DNA of 37,523 nt from Clostridia bacterium (lineage in GTDB: Bacteria; Bacillota_A; Clostridia; Oscillospirales; Acutalibacteraceae): the NCBI GenBank assembly GCA_017397065.1, contig JAFQKE010000031.1, positions 1 to 37,523 of the forward strand, read 5' to 3'. Both the position numbers and the translations under genes were made by a program. The notes below the pieces were generated by a model. The model ran no database searches and was not told where the DNA came from. It was given only the letters and a program-made list of their open reading frames with translations. Shown piece after piece: positions 1-8,774 of this stretch (the stretch's first letter is position 1; every line of letters begins with the position of its first letter).

Positions 1-36
1 GGACATATCCATCATTACACCAAATCTTTTAAACAT
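1..36 (-). CDS. Start of a GH20-type beta-N-acetylhexosaminidase gene (partial)
   Basis: A minus-strand reading frame opens with ATG at 36-34 and runs off the left edge after 12 codons, reading MFKRFGVMMDMS. An AAGGTGG ribosome binding site lies 5 bases upstream of the start, which makes a real gene start likely. The RFGVMxDMS opening is what I recall from intracellular GH20-like hexosaminidases of gut Firmicutes. It follows the ADP-ribosylglycohydrolase gene on the same strand with a gap of about 65 bases, so the two may be cotranscribed. Only 12 residues are visible, so the family is a tentative guess. Confidence 0.45.
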   Translation of the reverse strand, partial: MFKRFGVMMDMS

Positions 37-101
37 AAAAACCACCTTAACATTTCCTTAATTATGATTTCATTATACTGTTGGTAAAAAAGAATATATT
101 A

Positions 102-1577
102 TTATCCTATTAACATAATAGGAATAACAAACGGTACTGTAAAGCGTTCTTCGGTTAAAAGTAAATAAACCTTATTTTGGGGCTGAATGTTGTCATTTGC
201 GGTAATAGTAAAGGAAAGCTCCCTTTGCTTTTCGCCGCTTATATTCTGCTCCTTTGTTGTATAAAGGTCACAATCACGCACCACATAGAAATTCTTTCTA
301 CAGTCGGTAGTCCAGCCTTCGGGAAGAATCGTTTTAATCTCACATTGAAGCACCTCAGCATCAGTGCCAAAATAATCAAATTTTATATTTACATTAAAGT
401 CCTCGCCACTTTTTATAACAGGAGCTTTTTCATATTCTACAGTTGCTTTAAGGTTGCGGTAATCACATATATCAAAGGAAAAACGACTGCGATTACAATA
501 ATTTTCGGCATATCCGTCACAAATTTTCACAGCCTCCTCAGCATTATAATCAGAAGTATCCGAGTAGGTTACGATAACATCATTTTCCCTTAAAAGCTCG
601 GGCTGTATTTTAAGAATTCTTTCGGTAAATTCGGTGCAAGTTTTAGGTATTTCCCTTCTGTAATGATTGTTAATACAAATCTGCATAATACGGTCACCTA
701 TATACTCATACCAATCGGCAGGAATACCCTTTGTGCCACCAATAATACCCATAATTGCACCAACTGTACCACCTGTGCAATCGGTATCATCACCGCAGTT
801 TACGGCGTAAAGCATTGACTTTTTAAAATCGCCCTCACCGTACATAAGACCTATTGTAACAAAGCCAACATTAGCAGGTGCTTGAAACCAACCTAAATCT
901 TTGGTTGATTCTATAAGCATATCTCTAACCTCTCTGTAAGGAGTTTTTTTATCGTACTCACGAAGCACAAGGTTAATGCACTGTGCCATACGAGTGCTCT
1001 CAGGAATAAAGGTAAGTGCCTTTTCAATAATTTTTCTTATATTGGTTTCAAAAAAGGCCATACTCTCTAGGGCGGCGGTATAAATTTCAGCATAAAGGCC
1101 CTCTCCCATACCGTGGTCAATACTGGCATCCATAATTGCATATTTTACTGCCAGATTGGGAAAACCCGGAACAAGGCACGCCCAAAGCTCTGAACGAATC
1201 CACGCACCGTTGGAGTGCTTCCATTTATCATTTTCAAACTCGCCCGAAAGGGGTGGGAGCAGACCCATTTTTAAATTCTTTTTGCCCACGCCGTATTCTG
1301 CCCAGCTTGGAACTATATAATTAAGCCAAGCGGTGGCAAGAAGGTTTGCATCAAAGGTTTTTACGCCATTACGTTCCAGTGCCATAAGCCATGCAAGCTG
1401 TAAATCCAAATCGTCATTAGGCAAGGGCTCTCCCTTTTTGGAGGAAAAACCTTTTACATCCAAAAAATCTTTAACCCACTCATACGGACCGCCTATTGTA
1501 CCACCTATGTTTTTGCCTATCCAGCAAGCTAAAATTTTATCTTTGATAGTTTTTAAATCAAAATTAACATTTAACAT
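102..1577 (-). CDS. ADP-ribosylglycohydrolase (ARH/DraG) family protein with C-terminal extension
   Basis: A 491-residue protein. The first ~340 residues carry the ADP-ribosylglycohydrolase fold signatures: an N-terminal KDKILACWIGKNIGG segment, an acidic NDDLDLQLAW motif at about residues 55-65, and the metal-binding motif GDDTDCTGGTVGAIMG near residue 265. Family members use paired aspartates to hold two metal ions and cleave N- or O-glycosidic ADP-ribose bonds; many gut homologues sit in sugar-utilisation clusters and their substrate is unknown. The last ~150 residues look like a beta-rich accessory domain. I chose the ATG at 1577 because AAAGGG lies just upstream; the open frame extends 26 codons further without a good ribosome binding site. 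The AraC regulator precedes it by 85 bases, so local carbohydrate regulation is likely. Confidence 0.8.
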   Translation of the reverse strand: MLNVNFDLKTIKDKILACWIGKNIGGTIGGPYEWVKDFLDVKGFSSKKGEPLPNDDLDLQLAWLMALERNGVKTFDANLLATAWLNYIVPSWAEYGVGKKNLKMGLLPPLSGEFENDKWKHSNGAWIRSELWACLVPGFPNLAVKYAIMDASIDHGMGEGLYAEIYTAALESMAFFETNIRKIIEKALTFIPESTRMAQCINLVLREYDKKTPYREVRDMLIESTKDLGWFQAPANVGFVTIGLMYGEGDFKKSMLYAVNCGDDTDCTGGTVGAIMGIIGGTKGIPADWYEYIGDRIMQICINNHYRREIPKTCTEFTERILKIQPELLRENDVIVTYSDTSDYNAEEAVKICDGYAENYCNRSRFSFDICDYRNLKATVEYEKAPVIKSGEDFNVNIKFDYFGTDAEVLQCEIKTILPEGWTTDCRKNFYVVRDCDLYTTKEQNISGEKQRELSFTITANDNIQPQNKVYLLLTEERFTVPFVIPIMLIG

Positions 1578-1579
1578 AA

Positions 1580-1628
1580 AAACACACCCTTTGTATAAGT
1601 TCATTTTCATTATACATAAAGTGTGTTT
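1580..1628 (-). promoter_or_regulatory. Inverted repeat covering -10 and ribosome binding site of the ADP-ribosylglycohydrolase gene
   Basis: Two 19-base arms (1580-1598 and 1610-1628) match at 16 of 19 positions around an 11-base spacer. The minus-strand arm nearest the gene contains its AAAGGG ribosome binding site, and the distal arm overlaps a TATAAT sequence with a TTCATA box 16 bases upstream. In a transcript reading through from the AraC gene the hairpin would sequester the ribosome binding site; as DNA it could be an operator over the promoter. The symmetry is seen; the function is inferred. Confidence 0.5.
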
Positions 1629-1662
1629 ATTATGAAAGATATTTTTATTACACAAAAAAGTA

Positions 1663-2517
1663 TTATATTTTTACTTTTTTAAACTGATTTGGAGTAACTC
1701 CCGTAACCTCTTTAAAATGCTTATAAAAATTTGTTTTATTTGAATATCCTACCTTGGTGTAAAGGTTGCTGACTTTTATGTTTTGTGATTTGATTATACG
1801 GCAGGCGTTTTCAATTCGTACCTTTTTAAGATACTCTGAAAAAGGTACGCCCGCATAATTTTTAAAAATTCTGCTGAAGTATGATGAATTGTAGTTGCAC
1901 ATCCCAGCCAACTCGGTAATAGAAATGTTCTGATCATAGTTTTTGTTTATGTGTTCAAAAACCTTTGTTATATGCCTATCCTGATTATTTTTAGTATTGC
2001 ACATTTTACGAAAAATCATAGTAAGCAGAAAATTAACTCCCCCACTTGCCATTAAATCATAACCGATTTTCTTTTCCTTTATTTCTACATCAAGAAGACG
2101 AAGCATATATTCAAAGCAATCCTTTTCCTCAGGGGAAAAGTGGATATGGCGACAATCATTATTTATAAGTTCTCTAAACTCTTTATAATTTGCCGTATTA
2201 AAAAGAGAAAAAAGATCTCTGCATTTTTCCATTCTTTTATCAATTAATGTAGGCTTTATAAGAAAATTACAGTATATAGCATTTGGGTCACCATTAAAGC
2301 TATGCACCTGATCATAATTTATTATAAGCAAATCGCCGCTATTTAACGGATACTCTATCCCATCAACCTTATGAAGACTTTTACCTCTCATCATATACAC
2401 AAACTCAATAAAATCGTGAGTGTGAGGCCTATGATGCTTTACGGTATTTATTTGCAGCTGTATGTCACCCTCAATATAATACTTAGTTTGATTTTCTTTT
2501 GAATAAACATTATGCAT
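1663..2517 (-). CDS. AraC-family transcriptional regulator (cupin sensor + AraC HTH)
   Basis: A 284-residue protein with the two-part AraC layout. Residues ~20-130 form a cupin-like ligand domain, with HHRPHTHDFIEFVYMMRG followed by a GDLLIIN strand. Residues ~185-284 form the paired helix-turn-helix domain, with ITELAGMCNYNSSYFSRIFK and the closing signature GYSNKTNFYKHFKEVTGVTP. Such proteins usually bind a sugar or glycoside and activate neighbouring catabolic genes; here the ADP-ribosylglycohydrolase and GH20-type genes downstream are the obvious targets. I prefer the ATG at 2517, because a -10 TATAAT lies only 16 bases upstream and would exclude the longer frame starting at 2553 from the message. 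The leader is then very short. Confidence 0.88.
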   Translation of the reverse strand: MHNVYSKENQTKYYIEGDIQLQINTVKHHRPHTHDFIEFVYMMRGKSLHKVDGIEYPLNSGDLLIINYDQVHSFNGDPNAIYCNFLIKPTLIDKRMEKCRDLFSLFNTANYKEFRELINNDCRHIHFSPEEKDCFEYMLRLLDVEIKEKKIGYDLMASGGVNFLLTMIFRKMCNTKNNQDRHITKVFEHINKNYDQNISITELAGMCNYNSSYFSRIFKNYAGVPFSEYLKKVRIENACRIIKSQNIKVSNLYTKVGYSNKTNFYKHFKEVTGVTPNQFKKVKI

Positions 2518-2533
2518 AACATCACCATAAAAC

Positions 2534-2562
2534 ATTATACAATATGTTTTCAAAAAAGTAAA
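2534..2562 (-). promoter_or_regulatory. Sigma-A promoter of the AraC regulator
   Basis: On the minus strand TTTACT is separated by 17 bases from a perfect TATAAT. Transcription would begin about 10 bases before the ATG at 2517, giving an almost leaderless message and fixing the start codon choice. Confidence 0.6.
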
Positions 2563-2614
2563 TAAATAATACTTTTTAGTATTGTTTAAATTTAAATAAA
2601 TTGCTAGCAGTCAC

Positions 2615-2649
2615 AAAGGGGCTACCTCACTATGAAGGCAACCCCTTTT
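2615..2649 (-). terminator. Hairpin downstream of nrdR
   Basis: Arms AAAGGGG (2615-2621) and CCCCTTT (2642-2648), extended inward by a second CCT/AGG stem. It lies directly after the nrdR stop codon; the T-run is short on both strands, so it is a moderate terminator candidate. Confidence 0.5.
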
Positions 2650-2658
2650 AACATAATC

Positions 2659-3114
2659 CTATTTTGTATTAAGCAATTTATTAAGCTCACTCATAAATGT
2701 GCCGATATCCTTAAACTGGCGATAAACAGATGCAAATCTTACATATGCAACCTCATCAACATCCTTTAACTTATCCATAACAAGCTCACCGATTTTATCG
2801 CTGGAAACTTCACGGTCGAGGGAATTTTGAAGAACAACCTCTATCTCATCAATCATATTTTCCAATTTTTCAAGCGAAACCGGACGCTTTTCACAAGCCC
2901 TGAGAAGTCCGTTTAAAAGCTTATCTCGATTGAATACCTCACGTGATTTATCCTTTTTAATTACAATAATGGGAAGACTCTCAATAATCTCATAGGTTGT
3001 AAAGCGTTTTTGACAGTTTAAACACTCACGTCTGCGACGAATACGCTCTCCCTCGTCGGTGGGACGTGAATCGATAACCTTGCTTTCCTCAAAGGAGCAA
3101 TAAGGACACTTCAT
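2659..3114 (-). CDS. nrdR: Transcriptional repressor NrdR
   Basis: A 151-residue protein, the normal length for NrdR. It opens with a zinc ribbon (MKCPYC, then CLNCQKRF around residue 31-38) with the family signature [23 protein letters not shown], followed by an ATP-cone domain from about residue 49 ([22 protein letters not shown]). NrdR senses ATP/dATP and represses ribonucleotide reductase operons by binding NrdR boxes. No reductase gene lies nearby, so it acts in trans. It is a single-gene unit with its own promoter and a following hairpin. The start at 3114 has a GGCGG ribosome binding site about 10 bases upstream. Confidence 0.96.
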   Translation of the reverse strand: MKCPYCSFEESKVIDSRPTDEGERIRRRRECLNCQKRFTTYEIIESLPIIVIKKDKSREVFNRDKLLNGLLRACEKRPVSLEKLENMIDEIEVVLQNSLDREVSSDKIGELVMDKLKDVDEVAYVRFASVYRQFKDIGTFMSELNKLLNTK

Positions 3115-3150
3115 ATAGTAGTAACCGCCTTTTTTTAATAATTTTTATAC

Positions 3151-3179
3151 AGTATACCACACCTTGTAGAAAATTGCAA
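3151..3179 (-). promoter_or_regulatory. nrdR promoter (extended -10)
   Basis: TTGCAA, 17-base spacer, TATACT on the minus strand. The spacer ends TGG just before the -10, giving the TGn extension typical of Gram-positive promoters. Confidence 0.6.
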
Positions 3180-3188
3180 GTATTTATG

Positions 3189-3899
3189 TTAATTTTCGCT
3201 ATATATAACTGTTAAATCCGGATGGAGCTGCAATATTGAAGCAGGAATTTGAGGAGTAATAGGACCAAAAAAGGCTTTTTCTAAAATCTCTTTTTTATTT
3301 TTTCCGTTTGCAACAAGCAAAATCTTTTTAGCCTGCATTATAGAAATCATACCCATTGTTACCGCTTCGGTAGGAACCTCATCCTTGCTGGCGAAGAAAC
3401 GTGAGTTAGCCTCAATTGTGGACTCATGAAGCTTAACAACATGGGTGCTCTTTACAAAAAATTCGTCCGGCTCATTAAAACCAATATGTCCATCTAAGCC
3501 GATACCCAAAAGCTGAAGATCAATTCCGCCAAGCTCTTTAATTTTTGCATCATATGCGGCACATTCTTTGCAAAGATCATCTGCACAACCGTTGGGTACA
3601 AAGGTGTTTTCTTTTTTGATGTTTATATGATTAAAAAGGTTATTATCCATAAAATAACGATAGCTCTGATCATTATCGCCCCTAAGACCAACATACTCAT
3701 CTAAATTTACTGTTATTGTGTTAGAAAAATCAATATCGCCTTTATTATACCACTCAATTAACTGCTTATATGTACCAATTGGAGAAGAACCGGTTGCAAG
3801 GCCAAGAACCGAATCGGGCTTAATAATAACCTGTGCTGAAATAATATTTGCCGCCTGACGACTGAGTTTTTCATAGCTGTCTACTGTAATAAACTTCAT
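3189..3899 (-). CDS. nagB: Glucosamine-6-phosphate deaminase
   Basis: A 236-residue NagB that converts glucosamine 6-phosphate to fructose 6-phosphate and ammonia in the cytoplasm. The phosphate-binding loop GLATGSSPIGTYKQL is near residue 33, the catalytic aspartate motif NLDEYVGL near 65, and the signature GIGLDGHIGFNEPDE near 132, with the Asp, His and Glu of the active site. The length matches short Gram-positive NagB proteins that lack the allosteric extension of the E. coli enzyme. It has its own promoter and a GAGGGAA ribosome binding site. With the GH20-type gene nearby it fits amino-sugar use, though nagA is not in the window. Confidence 0.96.
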   Translation of the reverse strand: MKFITVDSYEKLSRQAANIISAQVIIKPDSVLGLATGSSPIGTYKQLIEWYNKGDIDFSNTITVNLDEYVGLRGDNDQSYRYFMDNNLFNHINIKKENTFVPNGCADDLCKECAAYDAKIKELGGIDLQLLGIGLDGHIGFNEPDEFFVKSTHVVKLHESTIEANSRFFASKDEVPTEAVTMGMISIMQAKKILLVANGKNKKEILEKAFFGPITPQIPASILQLHPDLTVIYSEN

Positions 3900-3932
3900 T
3901 ATAATTCCCTCTTTTTTGTATTTTACGTTTTT

Positions 3933-3960
3933 ATTCTACCATATAAAAATGTTTTTTCAA
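3933..3960 (-). promoter_or_regulatory. nagB promoter
   Basis: TTGAAA, 16-base spacer, TAGAAT on the minus strand, about 35 bases before the nagB start. Confidence 0.6.
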
Positions 3961-4024
3961 TAGTATTATAAGGTAATTTTATTTATTATAGCTTAAACGC
4001 TATTATTCTTTAATACAAATAATT

Positions 4025-4065
4025 ATAAACCCAACGGAAATCAGTTCAAAATCCGTTGGGTTTAT
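4025..4065 (-). terminator. Terminator of the spoIVFA-DUF368 operon
   Basis: A perfect 14-bp stem (4025-4038 with 4052-4065, core AAACCCAACGGA) around a 13-base loop, followed on the minus strand by a U-rich stretch. It lies just past the stop codon of the DUF368 gene, the last gene of the operon. Confidence 0.8.
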
Positions 4066-4072
4066 AAATTTA

Positions 4073-4885
4073 TTATTCTATTTCAAACTTTTGTAAAAAG
4101 AATATAAAACAAAATCCTGCAACAAAGGTTAATATGCAAAAGGGAATGTTAATACCTGTAGGAAGACTCGGAAAAAGTTCCGGTAACGAACCTAGCAAAA
4201 ATCCGAACACAATTAAATATGTAGCCTGAGGATGCTTTTCCATTGCTTTGTTCATAAGCTTTGCTGAAACAAGGCAACCTAACAAAATGCCAACACCAAG
4301 CGGAATAAGGGGCAGTAAGTCATCAATGCTGTTAATATAAATAACACTATTATACAGCCCAAACATCAAAAGAAGCTGAGAAACGCTTATTCCGGGCAGA
4401 ATAAGTCCTGCCGCAATAAAAAGTCCGCCCACAAACTGCAAAAGAACATTTCCAATACTAAAAGAGTTACTTGGTGTAAAAAGTCCTTCGGGTATAATGG
4501 CTATAAGCAAAACAAAAATCATTCCAATAATAGGATAAATAATTGCATTCAGGTTGAATTTTTTAATCCCCGCCGTCTTGTAAATCATAGGAACACTACC
4601 TGCAACAGCACCTAAAAAGAAGTAGCTTACCTTAAGGGGAAACATATCGAGCAGCGGCGCTATGACAAACCTTGAAAACAAAACAATACCAAGTACTGCC
4701 CCTATACAAAATTTAATTAAAAACACTGCATTTTTAAGGGGAGTTTTTTTAAAGTTTGCGATGCTTTCAATAAGTTGGTTATAAATTCCCAATATCATAG
4801 CCATTGAACCGCCACTGACACCGGGTACCATCATAGTTCCGCCCACAAAAAAGCCCTTAAACATCAATAACAATGATTTTACCAT
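4073..4885 (-). CDS. DUF368 (PopT-type) polyprenyl-phosphate transporter
   Basis: A 270-residue integral membrane protein with about eight hydrophobic segments. It shows the two related DUF368 motifs that mark an internal duplication: GVSGGSMAMILGIYNQLIESI near residues 23-43 and PGISVSQLLLMFGLYN near residues 164-179. DUF368 proteins were recently shown to be undecaprenyl-phosphate translocases that return the lipid carrier to the inner leaflet for reuse in peptidoglycan and teichoic acid synthesis. The gene starts 9 bases after the TIGR03936 stop with an AGGTAG ribosome binding site, so it is the last gene of that operon. Confidence 0.88.
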   Translation of the reverse strand: MVKSLLLMFKGFFVGGTMMVPGVSGGSMAMILGIYNQLIESIANFKKTPLKNAVFLIKFCIGAVLGIVLFSRFVIAPLLDMFPLKVSYFFLGAVAGSVPMIYKTAGIKKFNLNAIIYPIIGMIFVLLIAIIPEGLFTPSNSFSIGNVLLQFVGGLFIAAGLILPGISVSQLLLMFGLYNSVIYINSIDDLLPLIPLGVGILLGCLVSAKLMNKAMEKHPQATYLIVFGFLLGSLPELFPSLPTGINIPFCILTFVAGFCFIFFLQKFEIE

Positions 4886-4894
4886 TTTATCTAC

Positions 4895-5539
4895 CTACTC
4901 AAATATTGTACCGTCTGAAAGATACAGTCCGATACGATTAACTGTATAAAAACCGCTTTGTTTGCCTATTTCACTAAGATATTTATCCACAAGGATTTTA
5001 GGATTTATATTATCCTCCCCGCCTGCGGGAAGTCTAAGATAAAGGGAAGTTTTTTCTGCTTTTTCTACCTCATACTTAATAATTTTGGGGGCTAAATCGA
5101 TTTCTTTTGTGCCGCCCTTTTTGGTTGTTTTTGAAACAATGATTTCTTTTAACTTTAAAAATTCTTCAAGGCTTTTTGCATCTACACCGGAATCCTCAAA
5201 AAAGGTAATTATGAAATCGGCCATTGCTATTTTGCCACACTTGAATTTAGGCTCCTTTAAAGCAATTACCTCGATTCCGTTTGGGGCAACAGCTCTTATC
5301 ATTTTTTCGGCCTGATTTATATCGAAATTATCGTTTTCATCATCAAATCTAAAATCCATAACCTCATATTCACTTGAAAATCCCAGCGAAAGTGGAAGTG
5401 CAAAGGTTATGTATGGATGACGGTTAAAGCCCTCGGTGTACCATATCGGCACCTTGGAAAGTCGAAGAAGCCTTGTCATAACTCGTGTCATATCCAAATG
5501 CGATACAAAACGAAGGGGGCCACTTTTTTTAAAGAACAT
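4895..5539 (-). CDS. TIGR03936 family radical-SAM-associated protein (DUF2344)
   Basis: A 214-residue protein. The N-terminal block MFFKKSGPLRFVSHLDMTRV, followed by PIWYTEGFNRHPYITFALPLSLG, is diagnostic of the DUF2344 domain that is either fused to or next to TIGR03960 radical SAM enzymes. Its molecular role is not established. I chose the ATG at 5539, which overlaps the end of the radical SAM gene by 11 bases, because homologues begin at this methionine; the longer frame to 5605 runs deep into the upstream gene. The overlap implies translational coupling. Confidence 0.88.
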   Translation of the reverse strand: MFFKKSGPLRFVSHLDMTRVMTRLLRLSKVPIWYTEGFNRHPYITFALPLSLGFSSEYEVMDFRFDDENDNFDINQAEKMIRAVAPNGIEVIALKEPKFKCGKIAMADFIITFFEDSGVDAKSLEEFLKLKEIIVSKTTKKGGTKEIDLAPKIIKYEVEKAEKTSLYLRLPAGGEDNINPKILVDKYLSEIGKQSGFYTVNRIGLYLSDGTIFE

Positions 5540-7388
5540 TCTTACATTTTTCAAAGCAAACACCCTTTCCATATTTATTTGCACCACATCCCGCACACTT
5601 TTCACGACAGTTAGGCGTGGTTAAAGCCTGTTTCGCAAGGTTATATTCCTTTATTAAAAATTCTTTGGTAACACTGTAATCAAGATGATCCCAAGGATTA
5701 ACCTCATCTGTAGCTCTTTCACGATTTGCATAAAACTCAGGATTAAGACCGGCTTTTTCAAATGCTTTAAGCCACAAATCATAACTGAAGGATTCACCCC
5801 AGCTATCCATTTTTGCGCCCATTTCAAATGCGTTTAAAATAACCTCACCCATACGGCGGTCACCCCTTGCAAGAGCGCCCTCCAGAGCACTTGTATCACT
5901 ATCGTGCCAACTGAGCGATATTTTTTTGGTGGTTATGCTATCCCTTAAAAGCTGCTGTCGGCGGCGCATTTCATCCTTTGAAATCTGCTCACAAAATTCA
6001 AAAGGAGTAAAAGGCTTAGGTACAAAGGTGGAAACGCTTATAGAAACATTAACACCCTTTCCTTTGGGTCTGCCGTCCACGTTATAATAAAGGTCAACAA
6101 TTTTTTGACCGAGCTTCGCAATACCTATGATATCCTCATCTGTTTCGGTAGGAAGACCTATCATAAAATAAAGTTTAACGGCGGTATATCCGCCTGCAAA
6201 GGCAACGGCACAGGATTTCATAATATCCTTTTCGGTGATATTTTTGTTTATAACATCACGGAGTCGCTGTGTACCTGCCTCGGGAGCAAATGTAAGACCG
6301 CTTTTGCGAATCATCTTCATTTTTTCAAGTAGCTCGGGAGAAAAATTATCTATACGAAGTGATGGCAGCGAAAGGCTGATTTTATCCTCATCTGTCCATT
6401 CAATCATACGTGAAAGCAGTGCCTCAATATCGGTATAATCGCTTGTGCTGAGAGAGGAAAGCGACATTTCATCATAACCGGTGCTGTCACAAAGAGCTTT
6501 AGCCTCAGCGTTTATAACATCAGCGGATTTTTCTCTCACCGGACGATAAATGAAGCCTGCCTGACAAAATCTACAACCACGAATACAGCCTCGGAAAATT
6601 TCCATAACGGCTCTATCGTGCACTATTTCAGTAAATGGCACAACAAAATTCTTTGGATAATAGGATTTATCCATATCGCCCATAATACGCTTACTAATGG
6701 TAGCCGGTGCATTTTCTTTAGGTATATAGCGGATTATTTTACCGCTATTATCATACTCAACATCATAAAGCGAGGGCACATAAACTCCCTCAATTTTTGC
6801 GGCTAGCTTTAAAAATTCTTTTTTATCTGTGCCGCCGTTTGCTTTATATTCTTTGTAAAGGTCAATAACCTCTAAATCAACCTCTTCGCCTTCGCCGAGA
6901 AAGAAAATATCAACAAAATCAGCAAGAGGCTCGGGATTACAAGCACAAGGTCCACCTGCTACAACCAGCGGAGTAAGGTCGGTGCGTTCTGCCGATTTTA
7001 GGGGAATACCTGCCAAAGAGAGCATATTTAAAACATTTGTGTACGAAAGCTCATACTGCAAAGTAAAGCCTATAAAATCAAATTCGGTTAAGGGGTCACG
7101 GCTTTCAAGTGCAAAAAGAGGAATGTTTTCTTTTTGCATTACCTCTTCAAAATCCATCCAAGGAGCAAAAACACGCTCACACCAAATATCTTCACGCTCA
7201 TTAAAAAGACCATAAAGAATCTTCATTCCCAAATGGGACATACCTATTTCATATGTATCGGGAAAGCAAAAGGCAAAGCGTACATCTACCTTTGATTTAT
7301 CTTTAATAATACTTCCCATTTCACCGCCGGAATACCTACCCGGCTTTTGTACAGTTAAAAAAAGCTGTTCCAATCGCTTGTTATCCAC
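5529..7388 (-). CDS. TIGR03960 family B12-binding-type radical SAM protein
   Basis: A 619-residue radical SAM enzyme. An N-terminal Rossmann-like B12-binding-type region (about 40-190, with VRFAFCFPDTYEIGMSHLG and VAGGPCACNPEPLADFVD) precedes the SAM core, whose CIRGCRFCQAG segment (about residue 275) supplies the three cysteines for the 4Fe-4S cluster. A second cysteine cluster closes the protein (CREKCAGCG, then CFEKC), suggesting an auxiliary metal site. The substrate is unknown; an RNA or ribosome-related role has been suggested from its usual neighbours rng, rplU and rpmA. The start is GTG at 7388: GGGAGG lies 7 bases before it, and the slightly longer frame begins on a TTG inside that ribosome binding site. 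Confidence 0.93.
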   Translation of the reverse strand: MDNKRLEQLFLTVQKPGRYSGGEMGSIIKDKSKVDVRFAFCFPDTYEIGMSHLGMKILYGLFNEREDIWCERVFAPWMDFEEVMQKENIPLFALESRDPLTEFDFIGFTLQYELSYTNVLNMLSLAGIPLKSAERTDLTPLVVAGGPCACNPEPLADFVDIFFLGEGEEVDLEVIDLYKEYKANGGTDKKEFLKLAAKIEGVYVPSLYDVEYDNSGKIIRYIPKENAPATISKRIMGDMDKSYYPKNFVVPFTEIVHDRAVMEIFRGCIRGCRFCQAGFIYRPVREKSADVINAEAKALCDSTGYDEMSLSSLSTSDYTDIEALLSRMIEWTDEDKISLSLPSLRIDNFSPELLEKMKMIRKSGLTFAPEAGTQRLRDVINKNITEKDIMKSCAVAFAGGYTAVKLYFMIGLPTETDEDIIGIAKLGQKIVDLYYNVDGRPKGKGVNVSISVSTFVPKPFTPFEFCEQISKDEMRRRQQLLRDSITTKKISLSWHDSDTSALEGALARGDRRMGEVILNAFEMGAKMDSWGESFSYDLWLKAFEKAGLNPEFYANRERATDEVNPWDHLDYSVTKEFLIKEYNLAKQALTTPNCREKCAGCGANKYGKGVCFEKCKNVL

Positions 7389-7419
7389 CTTGGAGCCTCC
7401 CAAATTGCAATAGTTACAT

Positions 7420-8058
7420 TTATTTTACTATATTTTGAGAGATTTTGCAATAATTCTTTTGCTTTTTTGAAAGCAAAATTCCTAAAAGGAGATATAATCC
7501 CATTAAAATGAGTGAAATATTGCTTTTGGTATCTACAAGGATAAAAAAACCCAGCAACAAAATAAGCGAAATTGTTGCAACCGATACAGAGTATAAAATA
7601 ATATTCATAGTAGAGGTTTTAAATCTAAAACCAAGTATGAGTTTTAAAATTCCGCCACCATCTAGACCTATGATTGGAAGAAGATTAAATCCACCTACCA
7701 CAAGCATTACAAGTGCCGAGTTTAAAAGCAGAGAATTTTTAAATACAAAATGAAAACCAAGGAAGATAAAAAATAATACTAAATTAAAAACGGGGCCGGC
7801 AAAAAGCATAAATATCTCACTTCTGGGAGTTAAAATAAAACGCCCCGAAATACCTACCGTTCCCACCTTTAGGGTTATGCTTTCGGGTTTGGATTTAAAA
7901 ATAATAAGTGCCAAAAGATGGCCAAGCTCGTGTACTACAACGGCTAGGGCGGTTGGAAACATCAGTCCGGTTTTATCTATGTATAGCATAAGGGTAACTA
8001 TGCCAAAAAAGCCTACTGATACAAAGAAATTTATGCCGAAAATCGAAAACTTTATCAT
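7420..8058 (-). CDS. spoIVFB: Site-2 protease family M50 peptidase, SpoIVFB-like
   Basis: A 212-residue polytopic membrane protease with about six hydrophobic segments. The zinc-binding HELGH motif is in AVVVHELGHLLALI near residue 43, and the second motif NLLPIIGLDGGGILKLI near residue 125 supplies the third ligand aspartate. SpoIVFB cleaves pro-SigmaK in the membrane around the forespore in Bacillus. Its ATG overlaps the stop of the preceding M23 gene in an ATGA, the same arrangement as spoIVFA-spoIVFB. The next gene follows after 31 bases. The name is inferred from fold, size and partner; a housekeeping S2P role cannot be excluded. Confidence 0.82.
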   Translation of the reverse strand: MIKFSIFGINFFVSVGFFGIVTLMLYIDKTGLMFPTALAVVVHELGHLLALIIFKSKPESITLKVGTVGISGRFILTPRSEIFMLFAGPVFNLVLFFIFLGFHFVFKNSLLLNSALVMLVVGGFNLLPIIGLDGGGILKLILGFRFKTSTMNIILYSVSVATISLILLLGFFILVDTKSNISLILMGLYLLLGILLSKKQKNYCKISQNIVK

Positions 8059-8747
8059 TTATTTTCGATATTTATAAAGGGGGTTGGGTCAATATGAGCC
8101 TCCCCTATTTGTATTTCGAAATGAAGGTGCGGGCCGGTGGAGCGTCCGGTACTGCCAACTGTGGCAATAGCATCACCCGACTTAACTTTTTCTCCCTCAC
8201 TTACGCTAAGCCTTTCGCAGTGTGCATAAAGTGTCTTAAATCCTCCGTGATCAACAACAATAAAATTTCCATAATCGCCGTTTGATAACTCGGCCTGCTC
8301 GACCACTCCTGAAAGGGCTGCCTTTATGGGAGTTCCGCTTTTTGCGGCTATATCCACCCCGTTATGAATAGCAGGCTCACCTGTAAACGGGTCGGAGCGA
8401 TAGCCGTAAGAAGATGTTAAAACACCGCTAATCGGTGACGAAAATCCTTGTAAAATATTGCTATTTTCTATTATTGGGCCGCCCTGTCCCCCTTTATTTT
8501 CCTCATCCTCCAACACCAAGGAGGTAGAAGTGTCTTTGCTGAAATTTTTATCATACCAAGTTTTCACCTCATTAAAAAAAGCACCGAAAAAGGTTTTTAT
8601 AACAAGGCAAAAAATAATGACTATAATGCATATTACACCTTGGAAAATTATGATTCTAAGATACGGACTTAATTTTTTAGAATTTTCTTCATTCTGCACT
8701 TCCTCTTTTGTGTCTTCGTTCTCTTCAATGAAATAATCCCGCTCCAT
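8055..8747 (-). CDS. spoIVFA: M23 (LytM) domain membrane protein, SpoIVFA-like
   Basis: A 230-residue protein with an acidic N-terminal cytoplasmic part, one transmembrane segment at about residues 30-55 (IIIFQGVICIIVIIFCLVI), a linker, and a C-terminal M23 domain at about 110-225. The M23 zinc-site residues are all present: HNGVDIAA (His, Asp) and GPHLHFEI (HxH), so it could be an active endopeptidase as well as a regulator. In Bacillus SpoIVFA anchors and holds SpoIVFB inactive. The second ATG (8747) is chosen because AGGGGG lies 6 bases before it and directly abuts the first ATG at 8753. A SigmaE-like promoter precedes it. Confidence 0.8.
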   Translation of the reverse strand: MERDYFIEENEDTKEEVQNEENSKKLSPYLRIIIFQGVICIIVIIFCLVIKTFFGAFFNEVKTWYDKNFSKDTSTSLVLEDEENKGGQGGPIIENSNILQGFSSPISGVLTSSYGYRSDPFTGEPAIHNGVDIAAKSGTPIKAALSGVVEQAELSNGDYGNFIVVDHGGFKTLYAHCERLSVSEGEKVKSGDAIATVGSTGRSTGPHLHFEIQIGEAHIDPTPFINIENK

Positions 8748-8774
8748 TTTCATCCCCCTATACTTTTTTATTTA

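Noticed and set aside
5540..5605. Longer start for the TIGR03936 gene
   Set aside because: It lies within the radical SAM gene and the family begins at MFFKKSG, so the start at 5539 is preferred.
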